Origin: Megalobrama amblycephala
Taxonomy: Eukaryota > Chordata > Actinopteri > Cypriniformes > Xenocyprididae
Assembly (NCBI RefSeq): GCF_018812025.1
Contig: NC_063045.1
Location: forward strand, 49,048,691 to 49,112,690
DNA length: 64,000 nucleotides
Direction of reading: 5' to 3'
Shown: positions 1 to 9,888 of the stretch, piece by piece
Layout of the letters: the number at the start of each line of letters is the position of its first letter
How positions within the stretch are numbered: the first letter of the stretch is position 1
Notes under the pieces: model-generated
Seen by the model: only the letters and a program-made list of their open reading frames with translations
Told to the model about the DNA's origin: nothing
The model's database searches: none
Made by a program: the position numbers and the translations under genes

Positions 1-20
1 TCTTAGTACATTTATCAGTT

Positions 21-448
21 AAAAAAAAAGGTTCATGAGTGTCAGACAACAGATGGGAACAAGAGGGTCACAGTTAACACGTAATTTATTTATAGACAGA
101 GGCATGAACACAGAAACAGAGGTAAGCAGTTTGTAGATATGAGCACGTTGATGACAGTCACTTAGCTGAACTGATACAGAGTCCTTTCTCTTTAACAGGT
201 TGTTAGAAGACTGAAGACAAGACGAGACACTGGAGTTGAAACACAAAGACATCAGAAGGGTAAGGAGTTCAGGTAAGTGTAAACAAGACCAGACACCGAT
301 GTGAGGGAAGTGCGAATTTTTATAGTGCTGGTGGAATGATGTTCAGGTGATGTCAATTAGAATTCGGGTGATTGGGAATGAGTGGGCGGAGCGGAGATCC
401 GGTGACGATGTACGCTGTGTGTTAGTGGTGGGAACTGACTCTGTGAGA
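21..448 (-). repeat. 3' LTR of element 1
   Basis: Direct repeat of 2139-2574. Shared landmarks include GTTCATGAGTGTCAGACAAC at 31 and 2151, and GTGGGAACTGACT near the inner end. The minus-strand LTR start is preceded by a purine-rich tract (reverse complement of acctcctcctcc at 450-462), as expected for a polypurine tract. The two copies show scattered substitutions and small indels, so the insertion is not recent. Confidence 0.8.
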
Positions 449-2138
449 GTACCTCCTCCTCCACGGGCGGCTCCTGACGACCAGATAGGGATGCTGACGA
501 CGGGGTCTACCTCGACCCAGAGGAGCACAATGGTCAGGATGGTCTTGGTGGAACTGAGTGAGCAGCGATGGATGAAGGATGTCATGACGATTTACCCAGG
601 ACCGCTCCTCTAGGCCGTAGTCCTCCCAGTCGACTAGGTATTCCAGCGCTGGACCCCGCAGTCGAGAGTCAAGGATTGTCCGCACCCGGTAGATGTTCTT
701 GCCTTCGATGATCTTGGGGGGAGGAGGTACTGCATCGTCACCAGTATCTGTGGAAGGAGGTGACAAGGGTTCAGTGTGAGGTTTTAACAGTGAAACATAA
801 AATGAAGGTGAGATGCGATACTCAGGGGGTAAGTTGAGCCGGTAGGTGACCTCGTTGAGCTGCCTCTGGATGGTGAATGGATGTACCAGGGACTCAGCTT
901 GCGACAGGGAAGTCGGAGACGGATGTCCCGGGTCGAGAGCCATACCCTCTGGCCAGGTTGGTATTGCGGAGTTGGGCCTCTTCTGGCATCAGCTTGTTCC
1001 TTATGTCTCCGAACTGCCTGTTGCAGATGTATATGAGCTGAGTCCCACACTCTCTCGCTCTGCTGGAACCAGTGGTTGACAGCTGGAACCTCCAAGGGCT
1101 CACCCGACCATGGGAAGAGTGGAGGTTGGAAACCCAGGATGCACTGGAACGGGGTGAGCCCTGTGGTGGATTGACGGAGGCAGTTCTGGGCATATTCCGC
1201 AGGAACTGGCTCCAGCTGTCCTGGTTCCGGTGGCAGTATACCCGCAGGTATCTCCCGATCTCCTGGATCTTCCACTCAGTCTGGCCGTTGGTTTGAGGGT
1301 GGTATCCTGATGACAGGCTGACTGACACTCCTAGGAGCTTGAAGAAGGACTTCCAGACTCGAGAGATGAATTGGGGTCCGCAGTCCGAGACAATGTCCTC
1401 TGGAATTCCAAAGTGGCTGAACACATGATGGAATAGAGCCTCCGCGCCTCAAGCAGTTGGCAGTCCTTTGAGAGGGATGAGTTTGCAGGTTTTGGAGAAT
1501 CGATCTACGACAACGAAGACACAGGTGTAACGATTGGAAGGATGAAGATCCGTCATGAAATCGATACCCAGGTGAGTCCACCCTCTGGGAGCTTCCTAGG
1601 AGTGTCAGCAATGGCAAAGACTGAGCATCCCTTGACATATCGGGAGACATCCTGGGGCATGGACGGCCACCAGTAGTGTTGCTGCAGGAGCGAGAGGGTA
1701 CGTGAACTACCTGGGTGTCCAGAGCCCGGAGAGGTGTGAGCTAAATCCATGAAGGGTTGACGTGAGTAGGTGGTACGTAGAGTTGCCCCGCAGGACCTCC
1801 CGGAGGAGCAGGGTCGGTGGAGTTAGCCTCGGAGATTTGTTGGTTAATGCTCCACTGGATGGCACTGACGATCATGGCTGGAGGGAGGATGGGTTTTGAG
1901 TCAGTATTCTGTGGATCAGGTTGGTACAAATGAGATAGGGCATCAGCTTTGCCATTATTATCTCCAGGACCATAGGTTACAGTGAAGTTGAATCTTGTAA
2001 AGAACAGAGCCCAGCGAGCTTGAGGATGATTGAGTCTTCTGGCTTCCCGTAGATATTTGAGGTTACGATGGTCAGTGATGACTTCGAATGGATGAATAGC
2101 CCCCTCCAGCCAGTGTCTCCATTCCTCCAAGGCTAACT
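449..2138 (-). pseudogene. Chromovirus pol remnant (RNase H C-term, integrase, chromodomain)
   Basis: Polyprotein remnant spread over several frames. Piece 1741-2130 carries [10 protein letters not shown] and the [10 protein letters not shown] / ADALSHL segment typical of the C-terminal half of gypsy RNase H. Piece 1553-1750 has the HYWWP-like part of the integrase zinc region. Piece 894-1424 has the integrase core around [14 protein letters not shown] and [11 protein letters not shown]. Piece 422-943 includes a chromodomain-like block ([10 protein letters not shown] ... YLVDWEDYG ... SWVNRHDI). Repeated frame changes mean no intact protein can be made. The chromodomain places it among chromoviruses. 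Confidence 0.85.
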
Positions 2139-2574
2139 AAAAAAAAAAAAGTTCATGAGTGTCAGACAACAGACGGGTACAAGAGGGTCACAGTTAATGT
2201 GTAGTTTATTTATAGACAGAGGCACAAACACAGGAACAACACAGGTAAGCAGTTTGTAGATATGAGCACGTTGATGAGAGTCACTTAGCTGAACTGATGC
2301 AGAGTCCTTCCTCTTTAACAGGTTGTTGGAAGACTGAAGACAAGATGAGACGCTGGAGTGGAAACACGAAGACATCAGAGGGGTAAGGAGTCCAGGTAAG
2401 TGTAAACAAGTCCAGACACCGATGTGAGGGAAGCGCAAGTATAGTATAGTGCTGGTGGAATGAGGTTCAGGTGATGTCAATTAGAATTCAGGTGATTGGG
2501 AACAAGTGGGCAGAGCGCGGAGATCGGGTGATGATGAGCGCTGTGTGTTGGTGGTGGGAACTGACTCCGTGACA
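2139..2574 (-). repeat. 5' LTR of element 1
   Basis: Right-hand copy of the direct repeat at 21-448, ending in TGACA at 2570-2574 (minus-strand start TGTCA). It abuts the truncated pol directly at an A-run, so the primer binding site and all 5' coding sequence were removed by a deletion that began at or near the LTR edge. Confidence 0.75.
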
Positions 2575-3300
2575 ATGAGAATTAACAAATCACAGATATT
2601 GGATTTTATTGCATTGTACAAAATGTCCCAACTTGGAAATGGGGTTGTAATATTCATGAAGTTTTTTCCTTTATTGTGCACATATATTGCTCACATGTTC
2701 CTATATACTGTAAATGTGAATGTAGTACACATACACATACACATTCACAAAATGAGTTACAGCAGATTTCTAGTTCCCAGCATGCTTTGCTTCTGACTGT
2801 TATATATACTGTATGTTTATACTGCATGAGTAAATATATGTGCAATATATTTATACACACGCAGTACAACATCTTATCACATGTACATCTATATGTTATT
2901 AAGTGAATTATAAAATTACATATGTTATGATATATTAGTAAATATATTGTTAATTTTTTTTTTTTTCAGAAAAACAGCATTCCCTATGTATATTATTGAA
3001 TATATTGTAATAATTTAACACAATATATTATTCTCTATATTTTCAATATGCTGTTGAATCATTTAATATATTGATCATTCATGTAACAAAGTATATTTTC
3101 TTTGCATAATGGATTCACACTATGGTATAAAACTGTACCGTCTATACTGTATTCTGGGGTTAGTCTTGTGTTAGCTTTCTGTAGTTATTGACTGTGTTAC
3201 TTATTTTTAAATAAACAAGGTCTAATATAATTATTTAGTTCACTGAAACATATGCTTGCATTACAACATCACTCAGTCAATACCTGGATATTTAATTTAG
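2575..3300. other. AT-rich intergenic sequence, no gene seen
   Basis: Very AT-rich spacer with TATATT-rich runs and a short ACACATACAC stretch. The short open frames on both strands show no recognisable domain and look like chance. Nothing supports a gene, RNA or defined transposon here. Confidence 0.6.
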
Positions 3301-3317
3301 AAAATGTCTGTGGGTCA

Positions 3318-3426
3318 CAGTCATCAGAGCTCAAACAAATGCCAGCTAATGATTCATTCAAGAAATCAATATATTCTAGAGTGTGAATATGTTTGTTCAT
3401 ATGGATAACAAACATGATGCAGAAGC
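3318..3426 (-). pseudogene. Fossil OR fragment (IC1-TM2), copy 1
   Basis: On the minus strand this stretch reads like the first intracellular loop and TM2 of an OR, resembling the type-B receptors (their segment FVIIIDRNLHTPKYIAVFNL). Here it is degenerate, with NKHIHTLEYID-like and LNESLAGICLSS-like text. It lies about 330 bp downstream of the type-A OR at 3754. Equivalent fragments occur downstream of the other type-A genes, so it was carried along in the duplications. It is too short and isolated to encode a receptor. Confidence 0.65.
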
Positions 3427-3753
3427 ATTTCTAAAACATCTGTTATATTTAAAGGAATTGTAATGAAAATTTGTTCTTTCATTTGACTTATTGTTAAGCT
3501 TAAATCACTGAATGAAAATGTAAATAATATTTTCAAGACGTTATTCTTTGGAATTTTTACTGAATTTTTTATGTTGTTTTCAAACAAAGGAAGCAATCAC
3601 AAAGCAACTCTACTAACTTTCAGCCCAGAGGTTTTAAACATATTTGGCCTGTTTACGACACAGTTTCTGTTACAACATCAAACATACAAAATCAGTCAAC
3701 TTTGTTAAATTAGATATTTGTTAAATGATCACAGATGATTAGGTTCAAACCTG

Positions 3754-4758
3754 TCATTTTTGTTTTGAATTTCTCCTACTACATTTCATTCTTTTTGTAG
3801 TGTTCACCTTGTTTTGTTTATACAGTTCTTTAATGGATTGCATGACCTCCTCTGTCTTTAGAGTGTATATGATGGGATTCAGCATAGGTGGTATTGTCTG
3901 CGTCAGGGAATTGTTAATTAACCGGATGTTCGGATGGATAGGTGTTGTTAAGGATGCAATATTATTAATTAAAAATGGGATATAACCAATTGCCACCAAC
4001 ATGAAATGTGAGGTGCAGGTTTTCATGGCTTTGATCCGTTCAGCACCATGAGCAATCTTAAGCAAAGCCAGACCAATGCAGAAATATGAGATGAAGATCA
4101 GCAACAGCGGTGTGCAAATCAGGAGACCAAAATTAATTTTTACTATCAGAATATTTATAGAATTATCATTACATGCTAGTCTATAGATAATGCCATGATC
4201 ACAAAAATAACTATCAATCACATTCGATCTACAAAAAGAGAGTATATTCACCAAACCTACAAGTACAGAAAAATATATCACAGAAAAAATCCACATTACA
4301 CCTAAGATCAGAAACATTGTTTTTCTTGTTACAATGGCATGATAATGTAGAGGAAAACAAATAGCAACCAATCTGTCATAAGCCAAGACAAGTAGTGTCA
4401 TAGACTCCATGTTCATGAAATGATATACAAAAAATGAATTTTCCAAGCACGCTTCATATGAAATGTCATGGTGCTCAAATAAAAACGTGTCTATGACTTT
4501 TGGAATCAAAGCCGAGCTTTCACACAGATCAATAAGAGCTAGATGGAAAACAGCAATGTATTTGGCTGTGTGAAGTCTGCGGGCCAAATAAATGATATAC
4601 ATGATAAATGAATTCCCTAAAACAGTCACAACATACACCAAAGACAAGAACACATAGTAGTATTTTGCATGTGGCATATTAGAAAAGCCACTGATGAAAA
4701 ATGTTGCAGGACGAACAAAGGTCACATTTGCTGAGGAGTTTGACTGCATGGAGCTCAT
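3754..4758 (-). CDS. Odorant receptor, type A-1 (seven-TM GPCR)
   Basis: Intact 334-residue class A GPCR of the teleost odorant receptor family, expected in the cilia membrane of olfactory neurons, where it would couple to an olfactory G protein. Seen directly: N-glycosylation sequons at residues 7 and 11; TM1 with LGN at 47-49; the TM3/IC2 motif AYDRLVAIC at 126-134; conserved loop cysteines at 104, 176, 186 and 196; KAMKTCTSH before TM6 (243-251); and PMLNPIIY at 291-298 in TM7. The start ATG (4756-4758) lies just after a splice acceptor at 4788-4789. The C-terminal tail is basic. The coding region is a single exon, as in most ORs. The ligand cannot be told from sequence, and I cannot assign a subfamily number. 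Confidence 0.93.
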   Translation of the reverse strand: MSSMQSNSSANVTFVRPATFFISGFSNMPHAKYYYVFLSLVYVVTVLGNSFIMYIIYLARRLHTAKYIAVFHLALIDLCESSALIPKVIDTFLFEHHDISYEACLENSFFVYHFMNMESMTLLVLAYDRLVAICFPLHYHAIVTRKTMFLILGVMWIFSVIYFSVLVGLVNILSFCRSNVIDSYFCDHGIIYRLACNDNSINILIVKINFGLLICTPLLLIFISYFCIGLALLKIAHGAERIKAMKTCTSHFMLVAIGYIPFLINNIASLTTPIHPNIRLINNSLTQTIPPMLNPIIYTLKTEEVMQSIKELYKQNKVNTTKRMKCSRRNSKQK

Positions 4759-4968
4759 GATAGCTGCTGTCTGGCTTTTTGTGTCACCTGTAATGAATAA
4801 CTGTTATAGAAATGCACATTATAACAGAATATTCAAATAATTATTTCATTTCCAGTCAGTGCATTTATGAATAACATTTTTAGATGTTCTTTGATATAAC
4901 CCTATTGAACTAATATTTAAAAAGTAATTAGACATTGTAGTAAATGGGAGAAAAGGTTTATACTCAAC

Positions 4969-5023
4969 CTTCTACTAAGCTGCCAGAATCTCATTATTCT
5001 ACCAGCTATCAGACACATTTATA
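4969..5023 (-). promoter_or_regulatory. TATA box, 5' noncoding exon and splice donor of OR A-1
   Basis: Minus strand: TATAAAT (5017-5023) is followed by a short conserved segment that ends at a donor AAG|GTTGAGTA (exon edge 4969, GT at 4967-4968). The acceptor at 4788-4789 then joins it to the coding exon, giving an intron of about 180 bp. The same arrangement is conserved upstream of the ORs at 14616, 36959 and 40758, which supports function. The transcription start is inferred only from the TATA position. Confidence 0.6.
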
Positions 5024-5277
5024 ATAGATCATTGTCTTGATCTTGGGACTTTAGTTGATGGAGCAATGCTTTTCCCTATAGACTTGAGCAAGAAGAGGCA
5101 GGAGTAAAGCAACAGTGCCACTGTCCAGAAAGCACCTCTTTTTTTGCATCAAATTAATGCCCCGATTAAAGCCCCCACAAACAAACTTCTCATAACAGAA
5201 TGTCTCATTATTTCGCATTTCAGTTACTGTTTTCATTATAATATAGGGCTAACTGTGTTTTCATGTAAGATTTCAAA

Positions 5278-5830
5278 TAAGGGGCTGTTTACACAACACC
5301 GTTTTCAACTAAAACATAAAACTTTTTATCAGTTTTGGCTGTTCATTTACATGACAACAGTGTTTTGGTGTTCTGAAAATGCAAACTTTTGAAAACAGGT
5401 TTCAGTGTGCAAGTTTTTGAAAATGATACCATTGTCATCTCCGTGTAAACAACAAAAAGGCAAATCTGTGAAAACAGTGACGTCATGCACATGTGCATGA
5501 CATGTTTAGTCTATTTTTTTCTATCCACCTTTATTGTTTCCAGTGAATGTGCAGACTTACCATTTATTAGCTGCTATAGGGAAATAATGAGAAAAATATC
5601 AAAATGCAGTAAACTCTAAAAATAAGGTGGATAGACATGCACGTTTGGCGCAAGTGCTCTGTAAAAGAATGTGTATGCGCAGGCACGTAATCTTTCTTTA
5701 CAAATCGCCAACTACTTGTTTGGCATGCAGAATATATCATTTTTAGTCATTTCCACAGATCCTTGTGAAGGGGGATAGTTTTGATAACGTTGTCATCTGT
5801 ACAAAGCAACATGTTCTCCAACCGATACAA
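5278..5830. repeat. Unclassified interspersed repeat (GGGCTGTTTACAC family)
   Basis: Starts with a GGGCTGTTTACACAACACCG-like end and finishes with GATAACGTTGTCATCTGTAC. The same family appears in inverted orientation at about 44458-44790 (GTACAGATGACAACATTATC, TACGCGCCTGTGCATATACA). This looks like a nonautonomous DNA element, but I could not fix its terminal repeats or target duplication. Confidence 0.5.
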
Positions 5831-5869
5831 CCATATAGGTCGTTTGTCACTTCCCTGAAATACGAACCA

Positions 5870-5990
5870 TAGGAGCGTTTACTAAAGTGGCACCCCTATC
5901 GACAACAGGACACTTTCATTTTAATACATGAGATAGGAGCGTTTGCTAAAATTGCGCCCCTTTAGACAACAGGACACTTTCATTTTAATG
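5870..5990. repeat. Two-copy tandem repeat of about 62 bp
   Basis: The block containing TAGGAGCGTTTRCTAAA, then GACAACAGGACACTTTCATT, occurs twice in a row with few differences. No coding content. Confidence 0.7.
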
Positions 5991-6024
5991 CATTGTTCCC
6001 TTTTATCTGCATCATATTTCGGGT

Positions 6025-6105
6025 TTTGCGTAGCTCAATTGGCAGAGCATTGCAATAACAATATGTGATCATGCGATCGTGGGTTCGATCCCAGGGAACA
6101 CATGC
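6025..6105 (+). repeat. tRNA-derived SINE-like fragment
   Basis: Contains a pol III A-box-like TAGCTCAATTGGCAGAGCA and a B-box GGTTCGATCCC at normal spacing. The acceptor-stem halves do not pair, so this is a tRNA-derived retroposon relic and not a tRNA gene. A GGGATAGGGGTAGG-rich minisatellite follows at 6136-6180. Confidence 0.6.
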
Positions 6106-6135
6106 TCATAAAGTGTGTATGTACTATAAATCACT

Positions 6136-6180
6136 AAGGGTAGGGATAGGGGTAGGGATATGGATAGGGGTAGGGGTAGT
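6136..6180 (+). repeat. G-rich (GGGTAG/GGGATA) minisatellite
   Basis: Short run of irregular GGGTAGGGATAGGGGTAGG units directly after the tRNA-like fragment. A related G-rich string occurs inside the hAT-like element at 53575-53934. Confidence 0.7.
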
Positions 6181-6455
6181 CATTAATAAAAAAATTGTTT
6201 TGCTAAATGGAAATAGGAGAAATGGTGTAAAATTCCACACATTGCATTTAAATGAACACGCATTTTGATTTGTAATGACAGTCATACGTTGTGACGTTTC
6301 ATGACGACAGACGTAACACGACACTGTCATTATTTTTACGCCCGCTAGAGGGCGCATGACTTCAAAACGTAAATATAGGTTATAATAAGGTGCTTGAAAA
6401 ACGACCTGTAGGGTCGTTTTTTTTTTTTTGGAGGACAGTCTTGTACGAAGAAGTG

Positions 6456-6821
6456 ATCTCGTTCAGCACCATAAGCAATCTTAAGCAAAGCTAGAGCAAT
6501 GCAGAAATATGAGATGAAGATCAATATCAGCGGTGTGCAAATCAGTAGGCCAAAATTATTTTTTACCATTATGACATTTATAGAATTATCATTACAAGCT
6601 AATTTATAGACAAGGCCAAGATCACAAAAATAACTATCAACCACATTCGATCTACACAAAGAGAGTCTGTTCACCAAAACTACAAGTACAGAAAAATATA
6701 TCACAGAAAAAATCCACATTACGCCTATGATCAGAAACATTGTTTTTTTGGTTATAATGGCATGATAATGTAGAGTAAAACAAATAGCAACCAGTCTGTC
6801 ATAAGCCAAGACAAGTAGTGT
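6456..6821 (-). pseudogene. Truncated type-A odorant receptor pseudogene
   Basis: About 120 codons match type-A ORs from just before the AYDRLVAIC motif (TM3 end) through TM5 to HGAE-like sequence before TM6. The match includes FLIIGVMWIFSV, SYFCDLG and LLICTPLILIFISYFCIALA. The N-terminal third and everything from the TM6 KA.KTC motif onward are missing. The left break is near 6456 and the right break near 6821, where sequence changes abruptly to an A-rich run. The open frame extends beyond the homology on both sides only by chance. It cannot make a seven-TM receptor. Confidence 0.88.
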
Positions 6822-7790
6822 TAAATACAAAATAAAAATAAAAAATAAATAAGAACATATATAGAGAGCCAGCATGTAGTACCGCAGCAAAACACCGGTG
6901 CAGACACTATCGCAGCATACCAGACTATACGACAAAGTCGAAACCACTTGCTGAGGAGGGGCGTGGCCACAAGGTCTTTCAGCCATCCAATGATAGCTCA
7001 CCCTTCTCCCATTGCACAGACAATACATTCAGTGCAAAAGAAGGGATTTCAAGGTTATAGAATCTAGTGAAGGTATTTTGCAAAAACCATCCCATTACTA
7101 GACATATGTCCTGAAATAGTCATATCTAAGACCAATCCCAAGACGAATACAAACCCCTAGTGGAGTGGGCAGGAACCCTATAGGGCAGTCCGCTCTCTGG
7201 TAAGCATAAGCCAGACTGATGGTTTATACTATACAGTACGAAAGCGTCTGCTTAGGACATTCACCCGGGCGATTCTAAACATGATGGCGATAAGCCGTTA
7301 TAGCGGCTATACACTCAGAGCATGAAGGGCATCCAGTCGCCATCTGAGTACTCTTGTATAAAAGACCAAATCCAGTCCTTTGGATGTGCGAGGGTCTGTC
7401 CCAATGTGCTAACTGAACAAATGCTTCAATAACGCACGATTCAGTCAGTCCTATGTCCAAGATGGGGTGGGAACCGCCATCTTAATCAGGGCCCAGACAG
7501 TTGCCTACTATGCTTCTGTAATGACTGAAACAAATCAGATACAATTATTTGTCATATTGAACAAATAATCTTTAAACTCACTCAGTCCCCATCCCTCGAG
7601 AATGCCAGTCTGGGCAAGGGCCTTTTGGACATGATCAGATAAGACTTTTATTATCCGAAACTATGTAGCTAGGCAGAACTCTGCATCCAAAAGTCATTTT
7701 GAGTCAGGCCCATAGAAAAGGTGCACAAAGCCTGAAAACAGACCTTCCTGCCTTAATTTATAGATAGACTGTTCTATAAATGAACATGCA
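6822..7790. other. Intergenic sequence, possibly old repeat, no gene assigned
   Basis: Moderate-GC sequence with a 61-codon minus-strand open frame (7275-7460) containing CPSCSECIAAITAYRHH. I do not recognise it as a protein family. The compositional change against the AT-rich surroundings suggests an old transposon fragment. No termini found. Confidence 0.4.
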
Positions 7791-8715
7791 TATCCCCAGG
7801 AAATGGTATCCATTATTACTGTTTGTTATATTGTACTCAGTATTGTATTCACGTTTTCTTCAATTATGCAATGTTTAGCGTCTATAGGTTCGTATCGAGA
7901 AGATTTAAATGCTGCTGTATACGATATGTCGATACCTGTGCAACACATCAATATTACAAGAATCTTTAATAGTCCTTCTTCTTCAACTCAGCCAGTTTAA
8001 TCATGCTCTGTCGTAAAAGCCCCGACAGGAGGGATGTTGTCACCCAGAAATTCAACTTTTTCATTTGTCAGGTCAACCCTAAGAGGAGTGATTTTGACCA
8101 GAGATTAAAAGCCAGTGCACAATACCCCTCCCACTCTCTCTTGCTTCTTTGGATGACTGAAGAGATCCCCATTGCTGCAGGCCTCTTCAGGCCAAGCCCT
8201 GTGGGCCTGCAAGGTCTATAGGCCTACGCCTGCAACCCAGCCATCTGCTCATCTATGAGATAGAAAAAGAACTCTTTCCCCACTAAGAGTCAAATTAACA
8301 GCTTAAGTTGTTTCATATTTCTTCATCCAACGCAGAAGATATTGACTACAACTTTGGACCGAATCATCAAGGATTTCTCCTCAGCCTGCAAATCCGATGT
8401 TCCTCTACCTAAAGGCATTTTGCAAGCATCGTACATTTGAACACTAAACAGTGATTTAGTACTAATTTGTGAACCAACTTTGTTAGCAAAGGTGCTTTAT
8501 AACTGAGAAAACTGATGGTCTGTTCTAGATTGTTTTTTGACTTTTTCCCATAGCTCCATCTCTTGTCCCTCTTCCGGTTCAACTCGATCATTGCTCATTT
8601 TTACCCATGTATGTGTGTGATTTGTGTGTATGTTATGTGTTTGTTAGTTTAGTTATGTGTTTGTGATTTTGTTAAATAAAACTTGTGCACACTCTTGCGA
8701 GTTGATTCTGACCTG

Positions 8716-9165
8716 TGTTATGATACAGAGGGGTCGGACACAGATGTAAACAGGTAAGCAGTCTTTATTAAGAACCAGTGGGCAGATATGGCAAAGCAGG
8801 AGTGAACAGGTGAATAGCAGAGATGACTGGTGATAGTTACGGTCCTTTTGTGATTGCAGATGGAAGAGTCTTTGAACTTGCTGGAGCTGGAGAACGTAGG
8901 AGACGTAGGAGCACTCACACGAAGATGAGGAACACACTGGGAGATCGGGATGCACAGGAGACAGGTAAGTAGAGAGCGGGGAGTCCTTGAGGTAAGCATA
9001 CACGTAAGTATCGCTCAACGAGACCGGACAGTGAGTGCAGGGTGTGAGTGCTCTTTATACTAGTGGTGATGAGGGTGATAATGATGTGCAGGTGACGGTG
9101 ATTAGTATTCCGGTGATTGGGAGTGTTGGGATTGGTGCATGGTGGAGCCTGACGTGTCTGTGACA
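8716..9165 (-). repeat. 3' LTR of element 2
   Basis: 450 bp, minus-strand termini TGTCACAGACACG and GTATCATAACA. It is preceded on the minus strand by the polypurine tract GGTGGGGGGTAC (9166-9177). Near-identical to 12386-12835. Confidence 0.93.
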
Positions 9166-9888
9166 GTACCCCCCACCACGGCGTCGGGAGTCCAAGATCT
9201 CGTGTACCTCATATGCTGCGCCGTCCTCCAGGATGAGTGGAAGGGGGGGTTCGGCGGCTGCCACGTCAGGCCCTGTGGAGGTGGAGACAGAAGGGTGGTG
9301 AGGCTTAAGCAATGAAACATGGAATGTGGGGTGAATGCGGTAACCTGGTGGGAGTTGGAGCTGGTAGGTGACCGGCTTGATCTGCTTGATGATGGGAAAT
9401 GGGCCAATGAACCTGGGACTCAGCTTCCTGCAGGGCAGACGCAGTCTGATGTCCCTTGTTGACAGCCAAACCTTCTGTCCGGGCTGGTAAACTGGAGTAT
9501 TGGAATGGCGAAGGTCGGCTGTCAGTCTGCGTCTGTGCAGGGCTCGTTGCAGCTGGTGGTGTGCTGAGTCCCAGACCCTCTCACTCTCTCGGAACCAGTA
9601 ATCCACAGCTGGTACGTTGGAGGGTTCCCCATTCCAGGGGAACAGTGGGGGTTGGTATCCGAGTACGCACTGGAATGGAGTGAGTCCTGTAGTCGGCTGT
9701 CGTAGGGAGTTCTGTGCGTACTCGGCCCAACCCAAGTACTGGTTCCAAGAGTTCTGGTGGTCATGACAGAAGGTACGGAGGAAGCGGCCGATCTCCTGGA
9801 TTTTCCTTTCCGTCTGCCCGTTCGACTGTGGGTGGTATCCAGATGTTAAACTGACGGCCACACCTAGGAGCGAGTGGAAGGCCTTCTA
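9166..9888 (-). pseudogene. Element 2 pol: integrase C-terminal part and chromodomain start
   Basis: In the same frame as the upstream pol frame but separated from it by a TAG stop at 9886-9888. It contains [20 protein letters not shown] around the integrase catalytic Glu, a [19 protein letters not shown] segment, the GPY/F-like [12 protein letters not shown] ... GPFPII region, and the start of a chromodomain ([15 protein letters not shown]). The chromodomain stops after about 15 residues, where sequence passes straight into the polypurine tract, so its C-terminal part is deleted. Confidence 0.85.

Larger units (their letters stand above)
21..2574 (-). mobile_element. Gutted Ty3/gypsy chromovirus (LTR element 1)
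   Basis: Two direct repeats of about 420 bp (21-448 and 2139-2574) flank a minus-strand internal region that holds only the 3' half of pol. Reading right to left, it contains the RNase H C-terminal half, integrase and a chromodomain, followed by a purine-rich stretch just before the left LTR. Gag, protease, reverse transcriptase and the N-terminal part of RNase H are absent: the right LTR joins pol through a run of A (2139-2150) directly before the LEEWRHW motif. LTR edges are uncertain by a few bases because of A-runs, and I found no convincing target duplication. The element cannot be autonomous. Confidence 0.85.

Noticed and set aside
6025..6105. A functional tRNA gene
   Set aside because: Box A and box B are present but the acceptor-stem halves do not pair; fits a tRNA-derived SINE relic.
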